Assembly: GCF_032062135.1 (NCBI RefSeq)
Contig: NC_092859.1
Span: forward strand, 83,673,144-83,737,143
Direction of reading: 5' to 3'
From: Pyxicephalus adspersus
Lineage: Eukaryota; Chordata; Amphibia; Anura; Pyxicephalidae
DNA length: 64,000 nt
Shown here: piece by piece, positions 35,451 to 48,014 of the stretch
Layout: every line of letters begins with the position of its first letter
Position numbering within the stretch: the first letter of the stretch is position 1
Translations under genes and position numbers: made by a program
Notes under the pieces: generated by a model
Told to the model about the DNA's origin: nothing
Seen by the model: the letters and a program-made list of their open reading frames with translations, nothing else
The model's database searches: none

Positions 35451-36445
35451 CTCTATTCTTTCAGACACTCCAGCATTCAATGCTTGCAGAAGTAACACAT
35501 AATCATGTCAGATGCTGTATGAAGGCAAGTGTCAGGAGACAAGGAGACACTAGAGTACTAGCATAATGTACTTTGGGCATTATATCTTTTTTGCCTATAT
35601 TTAGCAATATTTGCTTAAAAGCAACTAAATTAAGGTCTCCTTGGCTTTGGCCTCCTAGGGGGCAAGGGCCACAACATGCAACAATGTAAATATTGATGGA
35701 GGGCTCATTTGCAGAGAGTAAGAAGTAAATATTGTATTCTGGAAACCGCTGATTTATGTTGTTTTTTTATGATATTATCAATGGTTTTTTAGAATAAAAC
35801 TAAACCTTTAACTACTGTTTTCCAAAATAAAAACCTAAAACAGTAAGACTTCAGAACTCCTGAAACTCTAATACAAAGGCATCCCAGGTATCTTCCCTTA
35901 CAGTGAACAGAATATATAATCCCTTTTCACTGAACGCTTAAAATCCAAGTTGATCCTGTGGAAAATCTCTGCTCATTTGAGTACAATAAAGCTGTGCTTG
36001 TAAGTAGAAGGCTTAAATCCTATTGAATATCACACTGATGTAATGGAAGGAATATAAGTACTGCCAAAATATTTTTTTTCCTCTGACCATATAAAAATAT
36101 GTGAAAATTATTCACACACCTCTCCTGCACCATCTATTATAAGAACCATTATGTGTCAGGAAGCCTAACATTAGAAAGTGTTGTGAAGTGCAGACAAAAC
36201 AGAACAATTATTTTTTACAGACTGTTGTATAATTTTTTTTTACTAATTGTCACAAAAACATGTTTAATGGGATCACTGAAGTTTGCTTGTCTATGCCTTT
36301 GGAGCAGAGAGGGGCCAGTCAGATACACTGTTGGCTTACCTTAGAGGAAAACAATAGCAAACATCTAAAAGCAGACAAAGACCAAATAGCATATACACTA
36401 GTGCATTACAGTGCATAACAACGATTCAAATTATATTATATTATC

Positions 36446-36446
<1 letters not shown>
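35451..36446. other. Intergenic DNA, nothing recognised
   Basis: No gene or classified repeat. The 63-codon ORF at 36,153 has no domain. Confidence 0.45.

Positions 36447-36479
<33 letters not shown>
36447..36479. repeat. (AT)n microsatellite
   Basis: About 16 uninterrupted AT units, preceded by a degenerate TTATA tract. Confidence 0.9.
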
Positions 36480-36480
<1 letters not shown>

Positions 36481-36671
36481 TCATTTAACCACTGTCTTCT
36501 TGTCGCTGTCCTGTATTGTAGTAGTAGCAAAAGAGTAAGATACTAGTAGTTGTGTAGAAGGGTTGTTACTGGCATTAAAAAATTAAAAACTGGCCAATTT
36601 GTGCTATCAGCGAGAAGGGCTTAAAAGGGTATGGTTAGGTAAAACCTAAGTCTATGCTTCACTTGGTCAAG

Positions 36672-36900
36672 GACACAGGACCTGATTTATTAAAGCTCTC
36701 CAAGGCTGGGGAGGATACACTTTCATCAGTGAAGCTGGGTGATCAAGCAAACCTGGAATGGATCTGGCCCAGCATTGAAAATATTTACTAATAACTAGCA
36801 AATTACTTTTAGGAAATCCATTTCAGGTTTGCTGGATCACCCATCTTCATTGATGAAAGTGTGTCCTCTCCAGCCTTGGAGTCTTAATAAATCAAGCCCA
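36672..36900. mobile_element. Palindromic 'TGATTTATTAAAGCTCTCC' MITE, complete copy
   Basis: The left arm (CCTGATTTATTAAAGCTCTC ... gggtgatcaagcaaacctgg) and the right arm (ccaggtttgctggatcaccc pattern ... cttaataaatcaagccc) are inverse copies separated by ~80 bp of AT-rich spacer. The right arm has lost a few bases in 'ggagagctttaa'. Same family as 17,779, 45,419 and 48,457. Confidence 0.75.
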
Positions 36901-39218
36901 TTGTGTTAATGGTGAATTGCTGTAATAACGCCAAGATGTCATTAGCATTTCCGGACATCTTTTTTAAATCAGGCACACAAACTGGAAAGGTCAGAAGTGT
37001 GTAATGCAGTAGTGCAGCAGTGAGTAATGCATGAGTAGCTCTCAGGCATAACTTCCCCTGTTCTGCCTTTACAATCCTCTAACGTGAACTGTACTCTTCT
37101 AAGATGTAAAATTAGTAAATAAAATAATTTTTTTATTGGCCCACCCAATGACCCTTGTAACTTGTAACACATAGGCAAGGGAAGTGCTCTGCTTTATATA
37201 TTATATATTAATCCACAGGTTGAGCATCCCCACGTCACAGCAGCCAGGCTATAACTTAATGTCAGGGAACCACAGGAAAACTCCATGGAGATGGGTCCCT
37301 TCTGTGTAGGTGATAATATGGTGGTTGTTGATGAACAGGGGCACATTTAACATTTCAACTTTTTTTAAAATTCCTTCTCCTGTAGCTAGCTGTTGGTCCT
37401 CTTAAAGCCTACAAGTACTTACTGTAGACAAACAAAAGCACTGAGGAGAGACCCTGGTAAGGGAACTTTTACTCTTTGATGCCAAATCCCAACAACATCC
37501 AATTATAGAAATTTCTGGTGCCTAGTTTTTCAGCTTATGAGTTTACCTACAGGGTTGTTTGTATTACCTATTGGATTATTTGTTTTCTCTTTTAGCCCTT
37601 TTGGAAACCATTCCAGTAATAGATTCCACATGGTGCTTTAATGGACATGGGAATTTAGCGTGTACCAAACAAGATATTTAAGAAATTGTATTTAATGTAT
37701 ATTATGAAAGCAATTTTATGTATATAATGTAATGTCTTTTTTCTTTTTATAGTTTAAAGATGACAGTTATGAACAATCTGCATATCTAATGAAGCAATTG
37801 TGTTTTGTTGAATGTTGACCTCTGGTTATTCCTCTTTATTTAGATATACCAGAAGACCAGGGGAACACATATATGATATTATAAGTTACTACCTGTATAT
37901 GAACATTTAATACTTATGACAGGTATGATAGCAGTTTATTCTTTTATATGAAATTGATGTTGATACATTGTTGTAAGGTGCTATTTAGGATTACATATAA
38001 TACATACATACATATATTAGTACATAAACAAATGTTTTGAGTTGAAGTTGTATTACCACGTAGGCCTGTATAGTCCCAACTAAAAGATAACCTATCATAC
38101 TAGAATAAAAACTTCTATATATTTTTTTTCACATCATTTGCAAGTACAGAAATGTGAATAAAACCTGAAAGAGAATGACTGTCTTATTGCAAGTTCAAGA
38201 CACAGTTAAAAAAGGAGTGTTGAAAATACTGTGTATTTCCACTTGCAGAGCACATGTGAGATCCCTGTTTGCAAAGAACAGTGCAAGGTTATTCTTTATT
38301 TGCTTATAAATGATAAGGACCTGAGAATTCTTCACAAATGTGAAATGCAAAGATAAAGGAGGCAGTGAAATAAAGGGAACTTTAACCTTAAAGCTGAATT
38401 GCAGCCGTCTACCAGCTACCCTAAAACTGAGCTGCAGCTGCATTAGTGTATTTTTCTGAAAATGTCATCCCACATAAATGCATTCCCCCTGTCGCTTGAA
38501 TTGGTGGCTGCCAAGCTCTGGCTACCAGGTTCTATTATAAGCATTGTCTAGGGGACAGATTCAGTAAAAACATGGTCTATGTGTACCACTCACTACAAGC
38601 TGTGTAATTGTAATACCACCTTTGGAATATTTTGTCAGTGAACTCTGAGATCATTGTCATTTTTTTTCAGTTAAGAAAGAGGCATTGGTCAAGTCTTACG
38701 TATATCCAAATCCGTGAGAAACATGCAGTCTCAAAACCTAACATGTTGATGTTTACCAGAATGTACAAACACAGATTATACAGGCCTGTGATGTAAACAT
38801 TTCTGAAAGAGGGATTATTCTTTGGTCCTGACATCCTGAATGTTGATGAAAGATCCACAGTTTGATGCAAAAAAGGACGAGAAGGAAAAAGCAGTTTGGT
38901 TTTTCTTTAAGCATTTAGTCACCCAATTGTTTGGTAACTATATGGACCCAAACTTTAAGGCCATTTTTGAAAATATGAAATCATTTGAAAATTAGAAGAA
39001 CTGGGTTGTTCACTGAGCCTCGAGCTGCATTTCTTCCACTCTTTTTGGACTTGAAGACAGTGAGTGAAGAGCAAGGCTAGTGGTTCCATCAGAATATCGG
39101 AAAATTATATTAAAGGAGGTAAAGTGTAGATGGGCAATTTTTAAAATCTGTTGCCCTGTGTGTTATGCACAGAGCACATTTAATATTTAAATGTTTTTTT
39201 ATGTAGTCACTGTCACTG
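36901..39218. other. Intergenic DNA; shared flank at 36,901-36,960
   Basis: The first 60 bp are homologous (inverted) to 45,362-45,418, see the findings. At 37,447-37,480 the phrase 'agaccctggtaagggaactt' repeats the opening of the repeat at 15,590. The remainder is AT-rich without a gene. Confidence 0.45.
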
Positions 39219-39512
39219 GTGTGGTATTTGTGTGCCACTTTTTGGATAGAGGGTGCTATTCCCTTATGGGTTAGCCCTTTTGTCTTGGGAGAATGCCTTG
39301 GCCTAAAAACCAGACGCTCTCCCTCAGTGGGAGTCTCTCTTCGGGAGAGCTCCCAGCTTAGTATCTTGTGGGACCTGCCTTGGCGGTCCCAGAGAGAAAA
39401 GGCCCCTCTCTGGCTTCGGTCAGGGGGGCAAGTGTGTCCATTCCGGCTTCGGCTGGGTGGGCTTAGTATCCAGCCCCCGTCTGGAGCTTCGCCTCGGAGG
39501 GTTTAGGGAAAA
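39219..39512. other. GC-rich block with strong predicted hairpins, unclassified
   Basis: This ~290-bp island of GC-rich sequence stands in AT-rich DNA. It is open for 95 codons on the plus strand, but the translation has no recognisable domain. Three compact stems are visible: GGGAG-CTCTC/GAGAG-CTCCC around TTCGG at 39,329-39,354; GGGACC/GGTCCC at 39,370-39,390; and CCGGC-TTCG-GCTGG, a canonical cTTCGg tetraloop, at 39,443-39,456. The 10-mer GCTTAGTATC occurs at 39,356 and 39,461. It could be a structured RNA-derived repeat, a LINE 5' region or a SINE head; I do not recognise the family. Confidence 0.4.
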
Positions 39513-39890
39513 GCTTGCCGCACATATGTCCTTTTCAATAGTGGATATGTGTATGTTTTCCACTGTAGTTTGAATATAAACATACCTTTACTTTGTCTTT
39601 TAATAGTTGCATTTATCAGAATAGCTCACTTTTAGCTACGTGATTCTCTACTGGTTGACAGTGCTGAACCTGCTTCCCCCTTCTTCCTGCACTAACTGCT
39701 AGGTTTTGAAAAAGCTAAAATCTCCAGTTTAAAGTGTATCATTAAAGCAGAACTAAAGTCAAAATAAAAAAGCACACTTACCTTTAATCCCACAGATCTG
39801 TGGATCCGTCAGGAGTTTTCTTCAATCGGGACTCACGTCATCCTGGTATCCTTTGTCTCGCATTGCGCAGGTGCGAGATCGGGTGATGTA
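39513..39890 (+). repeat. 378-bp duplicated segment, copy 1
   Basis: The segment runs from gcttgccgcacatatgtcct to gcgagatcgggtgatgta. I compared it base by base with 39,992-40,369 and saw no difference. Its last ~150 bp (from attaaagcagaactaaagtc) look like the start of an interspersed frog-type repeat ending in a 'cattgcgcaggtgcgagatc' section. Confidence 0.9.
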
Positions 39891-39991
39891 CCCCGCTCAC
39901 GGGGTGTGTTTTAGCATGGATCGCGAAATTGGAAAAAAAAAAAAAAATGGAGAATTCTGTTACTGTCAGATGAATGTGTCCCATACTCCTC

Positions 39992-40369
39992 GCTTGCCGC
40001 ACATATGTCCTTTTCAATAGTGGATATGTGTATGTTTTCCACTGTAGTTTGAATATAAACATACCTTTACTTTGTCTTTTAATAGTTGCATTTATCAGAA
40101 TAGCTCACTTTTAGCTACGTGATTCTCTACTGGTTGACAGTGCTGAACCTGCTTCCCCCTTCTTCCTGCACTAACTGCTAGGTTTTGAAAAAGCTAAAAT
40201 CTCCAGTTTAAAGTGTATCATTAAAGCAGAACTAAAGTCAAAATAAAAAAGCACACTTACCTTTAATCCCACAGATCTGTGGATCCGTCAGGAGTTTTCT
40301 TCAATCGGGACTCACGTCATCCTGGTATCCTTTGTCTCGCATTGCGCAGGTGCGAGATCGGGTGATGTA
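39992..40369 (+). repeat. 378-bp duplicated segment, copy 2
   Basis: Apparently identical to copy 1 at an offset of 479 bp. The 101-bp spacer (39,891-39,991) includes a 15-A run at about 39,931-39,945 and is not repeated after copy 2. Copy 2 continues instead into 'gatattgaaaaagagtgccg'. Confidence 0.9.
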
Positions 40370-40580
40370 GATATTGAAAAAGAGTGCCGATTTCACTGTG
40401 TATGCTTGAGATCTGCAATTTTTCTACCATTAAATAAAGGGCACCTTCTGCACATGCCTGACATCGGCATGCACAGAAGGAACAGCCAAGTGCCCCCCAG
40501 GATGCATGACGAGGCTCTGCGTTCACAATCTGTCTTGATCGCCATGGGGAGGTGCTGCACCCTGTTTTAAAATAAATAAA
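40370..40580. repeat. Probable interspersed repeat, 'gcacatgcctgacatcggca' type
   Basis: GC-richer sequence with the inverted words 'ctgcacatgc' and 'gcatgcacag' (40,449-40,477), running on from the 'attaaagcagaactaaagtc' start in copy 2 and ending in an A/T-rich 'ttttaaaataaataaatgg'. It looks like the full-length form of the repeat whose beginning is also in copy 1. Class unknown. Confidence 0.4.
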
Positions 40581-41436
40581 TGGTTTACATTTGGGCTTTG
40601 CCAGGAAAGTCCAGAGTCATATCTCTGGGAGTAATTGATAGTCTATAGAATGGGAACATGGGGATAGGGGTGCAGGTTCAGGGCTTGCTACTGTGAGAGA
40701 CACTGACAGACTTTAAGTTTGCTTTATGTTCTAATTAAAAAAAAATATTTACTTTATGATAAAAGGTTACTGTCTCCTTAACCATCTAGTTTTGCTTTTA
40801 CTGCAGGTAGCTTGATAATATTCCTGAAAAAAATGTTTCGCCATCTGCGGATACAAAACCCTCACAGCAAGAACTGTTGGTGGTCTTGACAGCAGGCCAT
40901 TTAATTTCTAACACAATCTCTAATATGTTTTTGCTCAATGATTTGATGTACAATTTAACAAATCATCAGATGCTGTTTTTACAACAAATTATTTCAGTCC
41001 ACCTGAAAGCATTAACGCTCTACTGAAATGGTATGCTGCATGATAGAATAAGTGAGCATGACTACTATGTATGGACATAACTATGCAGCCTGGGCAAAAG
41101 TTCACAAACATTTCAGGCACCATTAAACATTGCTGACATTAAAAGCCTTTATGCTGAAAAGGAATCATTTGGTTATACAGATTAGACAGGATGACACATT
41201 AGTGTACTCAATATATCCATGGTACATCTTGCATGTGTATGTGTGTTTCCTTTATTTATGACATAAGTTAAAACTTAAAGAAAGGACGTGGCTTTTTGTA
41301 ACTGTCTTTAGGGGACACTATTATGCAGGTAAGGAAAATATTGACAATAAAAATTAAAAATGACAAATGCTGCTTTGCCATGTCTGTATGCCAGCACTTA
41401 CAAAAGCTGTACGGTAAATAGGCGAATACCATAAAA
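40581..41436. other. Intergenic DNA, nothing recognised
   Basis: No gene or classified repeat. Confidence 0.45.
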
Positions 41437-41703
41437 CAGTGTTTCTCAGCCAGGGTTCCATGGAACCTTAGGGTACCTCCAGAGGTTGCTGGGGGTTCCT
41501 TGAGCAATGAGAAATTGTGCCTCTCAAGATAGTTAGGGTGACATTCTTCCCACTGGCCAGCATTGTAAGAAGCATTCTTCCCACTGACCACTACACTAAT
41601 GTACGGTAAGCTGTGGTTATATTAACTACAGCAAGGGTTACCTGAAGACCTGAAAGTAATTTCAAGGTGATCCCCCATGTTAAAAGGGTTGAGAAAGGCT
41701 AAT
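41437..41703 (+). mobile_element. hAT-like element, CAGTGTTTCTCA family
   Basis: It starts CAGTGTTTCTCAGCCAGGGT and ends with 'aaaagggttgagaaaggct', the inverse of the start with some decay. Internally 'attcttcccactg' is repeated at 41,543 and 41,575. Flanks ccataaaa and acataaag could be a worn 8-bp duplication, but they do not abut the right end exactly. The 107-codon minus ORF across it lacks transposase motifs. Confidence 0.65.
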
Positions 41704-44700
41704 ATAACATAAAGTAATATGGAGCGGAATATAAGCATTGGTTAAGCTTTGAAAATTGGGGGAAATGTTCTCCTGGTTCTCATACTGAATGCAACCCCTT
41801 AATTTTCCATTCAAAAAACTATATTACTTTATGGCTTCTGCAAAGCAGATAAAAATGATTTTGCTGTAAATTTGAAAGCTCTACATTAGATTGGCAAAGG
41901 GTATAAAAGAGACAGCAAAAACACCCTATAAACAAAAAATATATATATATATTTCTACTGGTATATGTTTCTGGCAGCAAAACTATAACTCTTTGTTACT
42001 GAAACATTTCAAAAATTATATGGTAATATACTGAATATGCTGTACAAATGAATAACTTTTTGACTAACCTTTAAGTTCTCACTTGGGTGCAGTTCTTAAA
42101 AGTTTAACAACCAGTAACAGCAGAGGGTACGTCAAACCTTTGCAGAGACGACTGCTTCAGAGTCTATCTTTGTAGCATGCTGACAGGTGGAGAGTATTTT
42201 CTACTTAAAATGTGACTGTTTTAAAAAGAAATACAACGGTATCACTTCACACACCTTTATTATGCACCTAAATTTATGAAACTTATTTAAATTTAAACCC
42301 CATATGGGCTGTAAAGTACAACTGCATTCAAAATGTAGACGTACAACTGCTAGTAACCTAAACATACCAAATGAAATGCAGGAATTAGAAATAAAACTTT
42401 CAGTAACCTAAGGATTCCAAATGCAAATCATAAAGATAAAGTAAAACCGTCAGAAACACGATAATTACGACCTGGCAGCAGTACTTCAAAGAGAACCTGT
42501 GCACTGACCAGCACATTATACCATTAACATATTCTGAATAAGCAGTAAAAGCACCTTAAAACAAACTATTATTCACCTAAATAGCTATAGGCATTGTGGA
42601 GAAATCTATTTTCAGAATGATTTGCTCTTTTCATATCCCTTCTTATACTGCCAAAGTTTTTTTAATATTTCATGATTGCATTGTTTTTGTAATTGCGTTT
42701 GTATTTATTATTCTGCAACAGCTTTCAACATATTGCTAGTCTACAAAGTAAGTCTGCATAATGGAAATTATTTAAAACAAAACAATTCCTGTTTAGTTAC
42801 TCACCCAATGTATCCTGCAGTAAGTATGGTAGTGCCTTCCTATGTACTTTTGTAAGCATTAGAGTACTAGTACACAAGAATCAGATATATACACAGCATG
42901 CTTTCAGGTAAATAAAGGAAAAGAAAACAATGGCCTGAATTAGGAACACAAGTTTGAAATGTGTTCACCATGCATTTTACTGGTTTAGAGGAATCAAATG
43001 GATATACTGGGGATACCACAAGTAAAGAATGGTATTTATAAATAAAACAATACATTCCAGTGTATTTACTATTTGTAAATACTGTTTTACAAATGTATTT
43101 TAAAAGAAAAAAAATAGCTATTTACTATGTGTAAATATAATTGCTAAACTACATGATTGTTTTAAAATGCATTTCTATTGTTTCCTTTTTATTATCCTCT
43201 ATTGTTTAGGTAATTGTTGTAAAAACCTTTTAGTAAGTTTGTTTAAGGAGAAGGAATCCAAATGATTTTCACTGTGGCTAAATTATTTTATTTAGACATT
43301 GTTCAACAGGAATACTAACCACAACTTCTACTTACACATACTAAACTACAAAAGCTACAAAACTGCGTATTGAAGGGAGATAAGGAACTACAGTGGAAAA
43401 AGTGAAAGTTATAAAAGCACAGTATAATTTATCTTAAGCAGTGAACAATGTACAATTGTACAGCATGTGGATTTTTATACTATCCATGAAAGACCTGTAT
43501 TATTGTTATAATAATAGAAGTAGAGCAGGAAGAGACCCTGTTAGGTCTTGCACTTCTACTGTGTTCTAGAGGTGTTTTTGTCTGCTATGTTAATTACAGT
43601 AGTCTAGGATTTCACTCTATATACCTCCATTACTGGACATGGTAGGAGAACACTACAAAATTTCTAATCAAAGCACTTCGGCAAATTCCTAATATTTTGG
43701 TGCATGTGTAAACACAAAACTGCACCCAATTACCTAATATATAATTATATAGATGAAGACCAAACAGCAGAGAGGGATTCTTCTTTTTTAGTGGCTACAA
43801 CAGTTCTATCGATATTGGTGGTCCTTAATAATCAGTTGTTTCTTGGCTATCCAATTCAGTTATTTGTTTGTCCTTTAGCTGAAACATATATACCATCTTG
43901 TTGTTGTTGCGGTTTGACTTAAGGACTTCTTTAAGCTATATTTATATATTTACAATTGTAAGGGTCTGATGAACAAACATTGTTTAATGACATTGCACAC
44001 CTTGTATGTTTGTATTGCAAATTTTTTATATAATTGATAAAAGAAGGAAAACGATTTGTAATTTTTAACTAAATCAGCATGTGTTGCCCTGAGATAGTGC
44101 CACTCTGCTGAACTTCTTTGTTCACATTCCTTGTCTAACTGTATGGATTTGTCATAATAATTATATATCTGATAATAACAGATTTTTAAAAACAAAATGT
44201 ATTATTACAAATAAAATAAATACATGTTTACAGGAATTTACTAGAAAATATATACATTTTATTATCTATATTACATTAATACTTAGTAATTTGTATATCA
44301 ATAAGGAGAAATGTAAAGGTCGAAAAAAAAAAAAGAGGCTAAGATAGTACCTATTTTTAAAAAAAAAATATCAAAGTGTTATTTTGTTAAATAAAAGTGA
44401 AAACCCATTTTACTAACAACTAAACAACATGAAATTTCCATACACAAATGCAAGAGTAAGAGCAGGACTCTTCACCAAGCTCTCTCTGCTTTTATCAATG
44501 TGTTTTAGGTGCCATTCTTCTCTACATTTACAGAGAAAATAAATGACAGAAACCTAAACTTTTGCATAATCATTAAGCCATCACCATTCACTGATTTATT
44601 TTCAAAGGAATAATAAAAAAAGTTTTATGGTTTGGATGTTGTCCTAACAAAAATCTTGACCATTACAACATACTTTTTTTGTTTGCATTAAAGCATCCTT

Positions 44701-45361
44701 GTTGACAGATCTTTTTATATGTTCCAGCAACATTTATCTTCTGTTTTACACAAATTCTATAAATACGTTCCATTGGCTTTAGGTTGGCAAAGAGGAGTTA
44801 ATTAATGTGTAAGTGTAGTGGCTTCAATTGGTTATAATATAGTCTGAAGAGTCTTATGATGTTTATCGAAACTTTTTTTTAGGTTATCTATATAAATATA
44901 TGTAATTGTGTATTTTTAAGTCCCATTAGCATAAAACAAAGGAGTCCTGTTTGGAAGAGACAAGTACTAGCCATATAAATAACCCATATTGCCATCTAAT
45001 GTTATGTAGAGTCATACATAGCTATGCTTTTGTATCATTTTATACCCTGTTAGCATTTATTATTATTAATACCCTTATAAGTGTATGGTTCAAGCAGAAT
45101 GTCAGGGATAGACTACTAAAGGAATCACAAGATGGCCTTCCAGAGCAGTGGTGGTTACTGACAAGGTCTAGTAACTTAAAAATAATGTTTGCTTTTACTT
45201 GATGCACCCAGAGATCTGATTTAGCACCCCATTTACCTCTGCAGCAACAGGTTATTAAAAGGAATCTATTGCTCATGTTTATTAGCAGCAGTAGCTCACT
45301 GTTGCATAATATTGTTTCTGCAGGGCTAGGCTGAACCAGCTCTGACCCTATATTTCAGAAT
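41704..45361. other. Intergenic AT-rich DNA, nothing recognised
   Basis: No exon, RNA gene or classified transposon. Small features are an (AT)n run at 41,938-41,952 and A-runs near 44,322 and 44,358. ORFs are all under 85 codons. Confidence 0.5.
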
Positions 45362-45500
45362 GACTGGAAATGCTAATGACATCATAGGAGTTATTACAGC
45401 AATTCACCTTTAACACAATGGGCTTGATTTATTAAAACTCCAAGACTGGAGAGCCTACACTTTCATCAGTGAACCTGGGTGATCCAGCAAAACTAACACT
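45362..45500. mobile_element. Half copy of the palindromic MITE plus shared flank
   Basis: 45,419-45,500 is the left arm of the MITE (GGGCTTGATTTATTAAAACT ... gggtgatccagcaaa). It stops where the spacer and right arm should begin. The 57 bp before it match, inverted, the sequence beside the 36.7-kb copy. Confidence 0.7.
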
Positions 45501-48011
45501 GCTCACAAACACTACCTCCTAAAAATGTAATAAATAAGACAAAAAAACATTCATTTCAATATTAACCCCTTTTGCAAGCAGTTTTAAGTGTTTGGAAGTG
45601 GTAAAAATGCCTAAAACATATTGCAAAAACTGCTAGTCTGAACCTAGGTTAGGAGACGCAATTACTTTACAGCAGTCCAGCTCTAGCTAAGGCTAATCAT
45701 AGACTAATATCTTGCAAACAATAAAAATAGTTAGACATGGGCCATATTTGAACAAGCCATGATGTTTAGCTGATGCATGTGTAAATATTTCTTACATAAA
45801 AAAGGAAGGGTTAGGTCACATAGATATTATGAAAAAATATTTATGCATGTGATAACTAGTTCATGTAAATGAATAGTTTTGTCCCTCTGCTGTTGTCCAA
45901 ACAGCAACGCTTATGGTTGTTCTTACAAAAATGACTCTGACTTGCCATGGGCTATCATATAAGACTTTGTATAAATTGTTCCACAAAATTACTTCTGAAA
46001 GGTGAAGATACACAGGACAAACTAGAATATACTAGATAGATCCTGTACATATAGCAGTTATTTGAGTTAAAAGGCTTATCTTGCAGGATATACTTTTCTT
46101 GGATAAAGCTACAGGAACATGCTTGTTAACACCTGTTCTCGCCTTGCAGGGTGGTATTTGAAACTGTCTGCTCTGTGGTAAATTTAAGTATGACTGACAA
46201 ACGACAAGATCTTTTCAATTCTGGAGCCTTTTTCCTGTTATGTATGAAGAGTTGTAACAAAACAAATATACAATTGCATAAGATATTTTCATGTATTGTG
46301 CATGGCTCAAACTAAGTAGAAAAAAGTAAACTCCATAATTAAAAAAAATGTGCAAAGTTCTTTAGTTAAAATGACCCCATATTGAATTGAACTATGGTTT
46401 TAGAAAAACTAGAAATAGTTGCATTTCATGTAGCCAGCATAAACCATGTAGGGGAATGTAATTTGTTCTTCTGAATGGCCACTTCTCCTCTTCAGCATGC
46501 CATAACTGAAAGGTGACACTGAAAAGATGAACTTAGTTTCCATGATACAATGTAATCTCTTAGGACTCCATGGGAGGAGTGGGCAATCAGGAGTTTTACC
46601 ATTTCAATCATATACAATATATTTTGTATTAAAGTTATATTGTACATAAGTTAGAACCCAGCAACTTTCTAACCCAAAACAGTGGCAGATGGAATTTAAC
46701 ACTCATGGTGTGATTTACTAAACATCCGCCAGGACAGTCAATCATGATATGGAGAAGGTTCTATTGGCTGAAGCAAGCACATTTGCTGGCCTGGCAAACT
46801 CTGAATATATCACACCCTTTGTTTCTCAGTAACACAGGAGTGTTTAATGCTTCCTGAATGCCAATGAATACTGACTGGAAAAGTTATACTCCAAAGGTCT
46901 ATATGCCAAGCCTTAACAAAGGTGTTACCATCCACGAAACACTTCTTTTCTAATACAAAGAGTCAAGAAATTTGTTCGAATGCCAAGTGGAATCTTTATT
47001 GAAAATAATATATCAAACAAAGTTAGATTGTGTGCCTAATTACCTGGAATGTAATATTACTAAGTCCTCTGCACAAACTCACATACTTTCTGTATTAAAA
47101 AATAGACAGTTAAGCTGGAGAAGCAAATCAGAAACGTGCAAGAGATGCACAAAGAATGTTCGTAGACATATCGATGCATTATACACATTTAGCTAAGTAA
47201 AGACACTGGAGGGAACATACCATATGTAACCAACATTAGCAATTTAAGTACACCTATATGAAGACAAAAACCAAATTTCAATGACCTACCTTCCCCTTTG
47301 AAAGCATAAATTCTAAAAACACTGAAAAAAACAGTTTTATTACAGAGAACAAAATACCTGGAACTTATTCAGAGGTGCTAATATAACTTCCCTCGGACCC
47401 TTCAGTGGAAAACACAGGACCAATGCACGGGCACAGAAGGGAGTCCTGGAGCACTGGCTTTGTACATTTATCCTGCCTGCCTTTCCAGCTCTTCTCATTC
47501 AAAGTATCCCAACCTCCAGCTATCCAAGATGCATATGTACCTTCTGAAGCAATCTATGGCAATTCACTATACAGATGATGCCCACAGCATGGGAGATTTC
47601 TTTTCTGATGGGCTAAATACCTTATCTGAAGACAAAAGTGTGTAGCTGTATACACATTTGTATAGACATCTAGCTAACTAAAGGAACTTTTTACGCACAC
47701 TACAATATACGTAAAGCTGACTAATCACAAAAAAATTCAGTTTTTACCAAGTGCAGAATAAAAAGGATTCCAATTTACTGTGCATATTATACTTTATTAA
47801 TACCATCTGCATTATTGTTGGGATTTAATTAATCAGCCTAAATAAAGTACAATAGATGGGACCAAAGGCCCCAGGTAAAATGCAGCCATACCTCTACTTA
47901 AAAAAACACACTGCACATTTTTAAAGTACAGATGAGTGCTTTACAAATTTAGCTTTATTTCTCCACATGTTCCAAGGCGCTGAATAAATCAGATAAGTCA
48001 GTGAGAGAGCC
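45501..48011. other. Intergenic DNA, nothing recognised
   Basis: AT-rich. Near 46,709 'tgtgatttactaaacatccg' resembles the ends of other 'GATTTACTAA' repeats, but no partner end was found. Confidence 0.45.
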
Positions 48012-48014
48012 TTA

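Noticed and set aside
39219..39512. U2, 7SK or 7SL RNA gene as an explanation for the structured GC-rich block
   Set aside because: The conserved sequence blocks of these RNAs that I can recall are not present; only vague similarity around 'cttagtatct' to U2 was noted.
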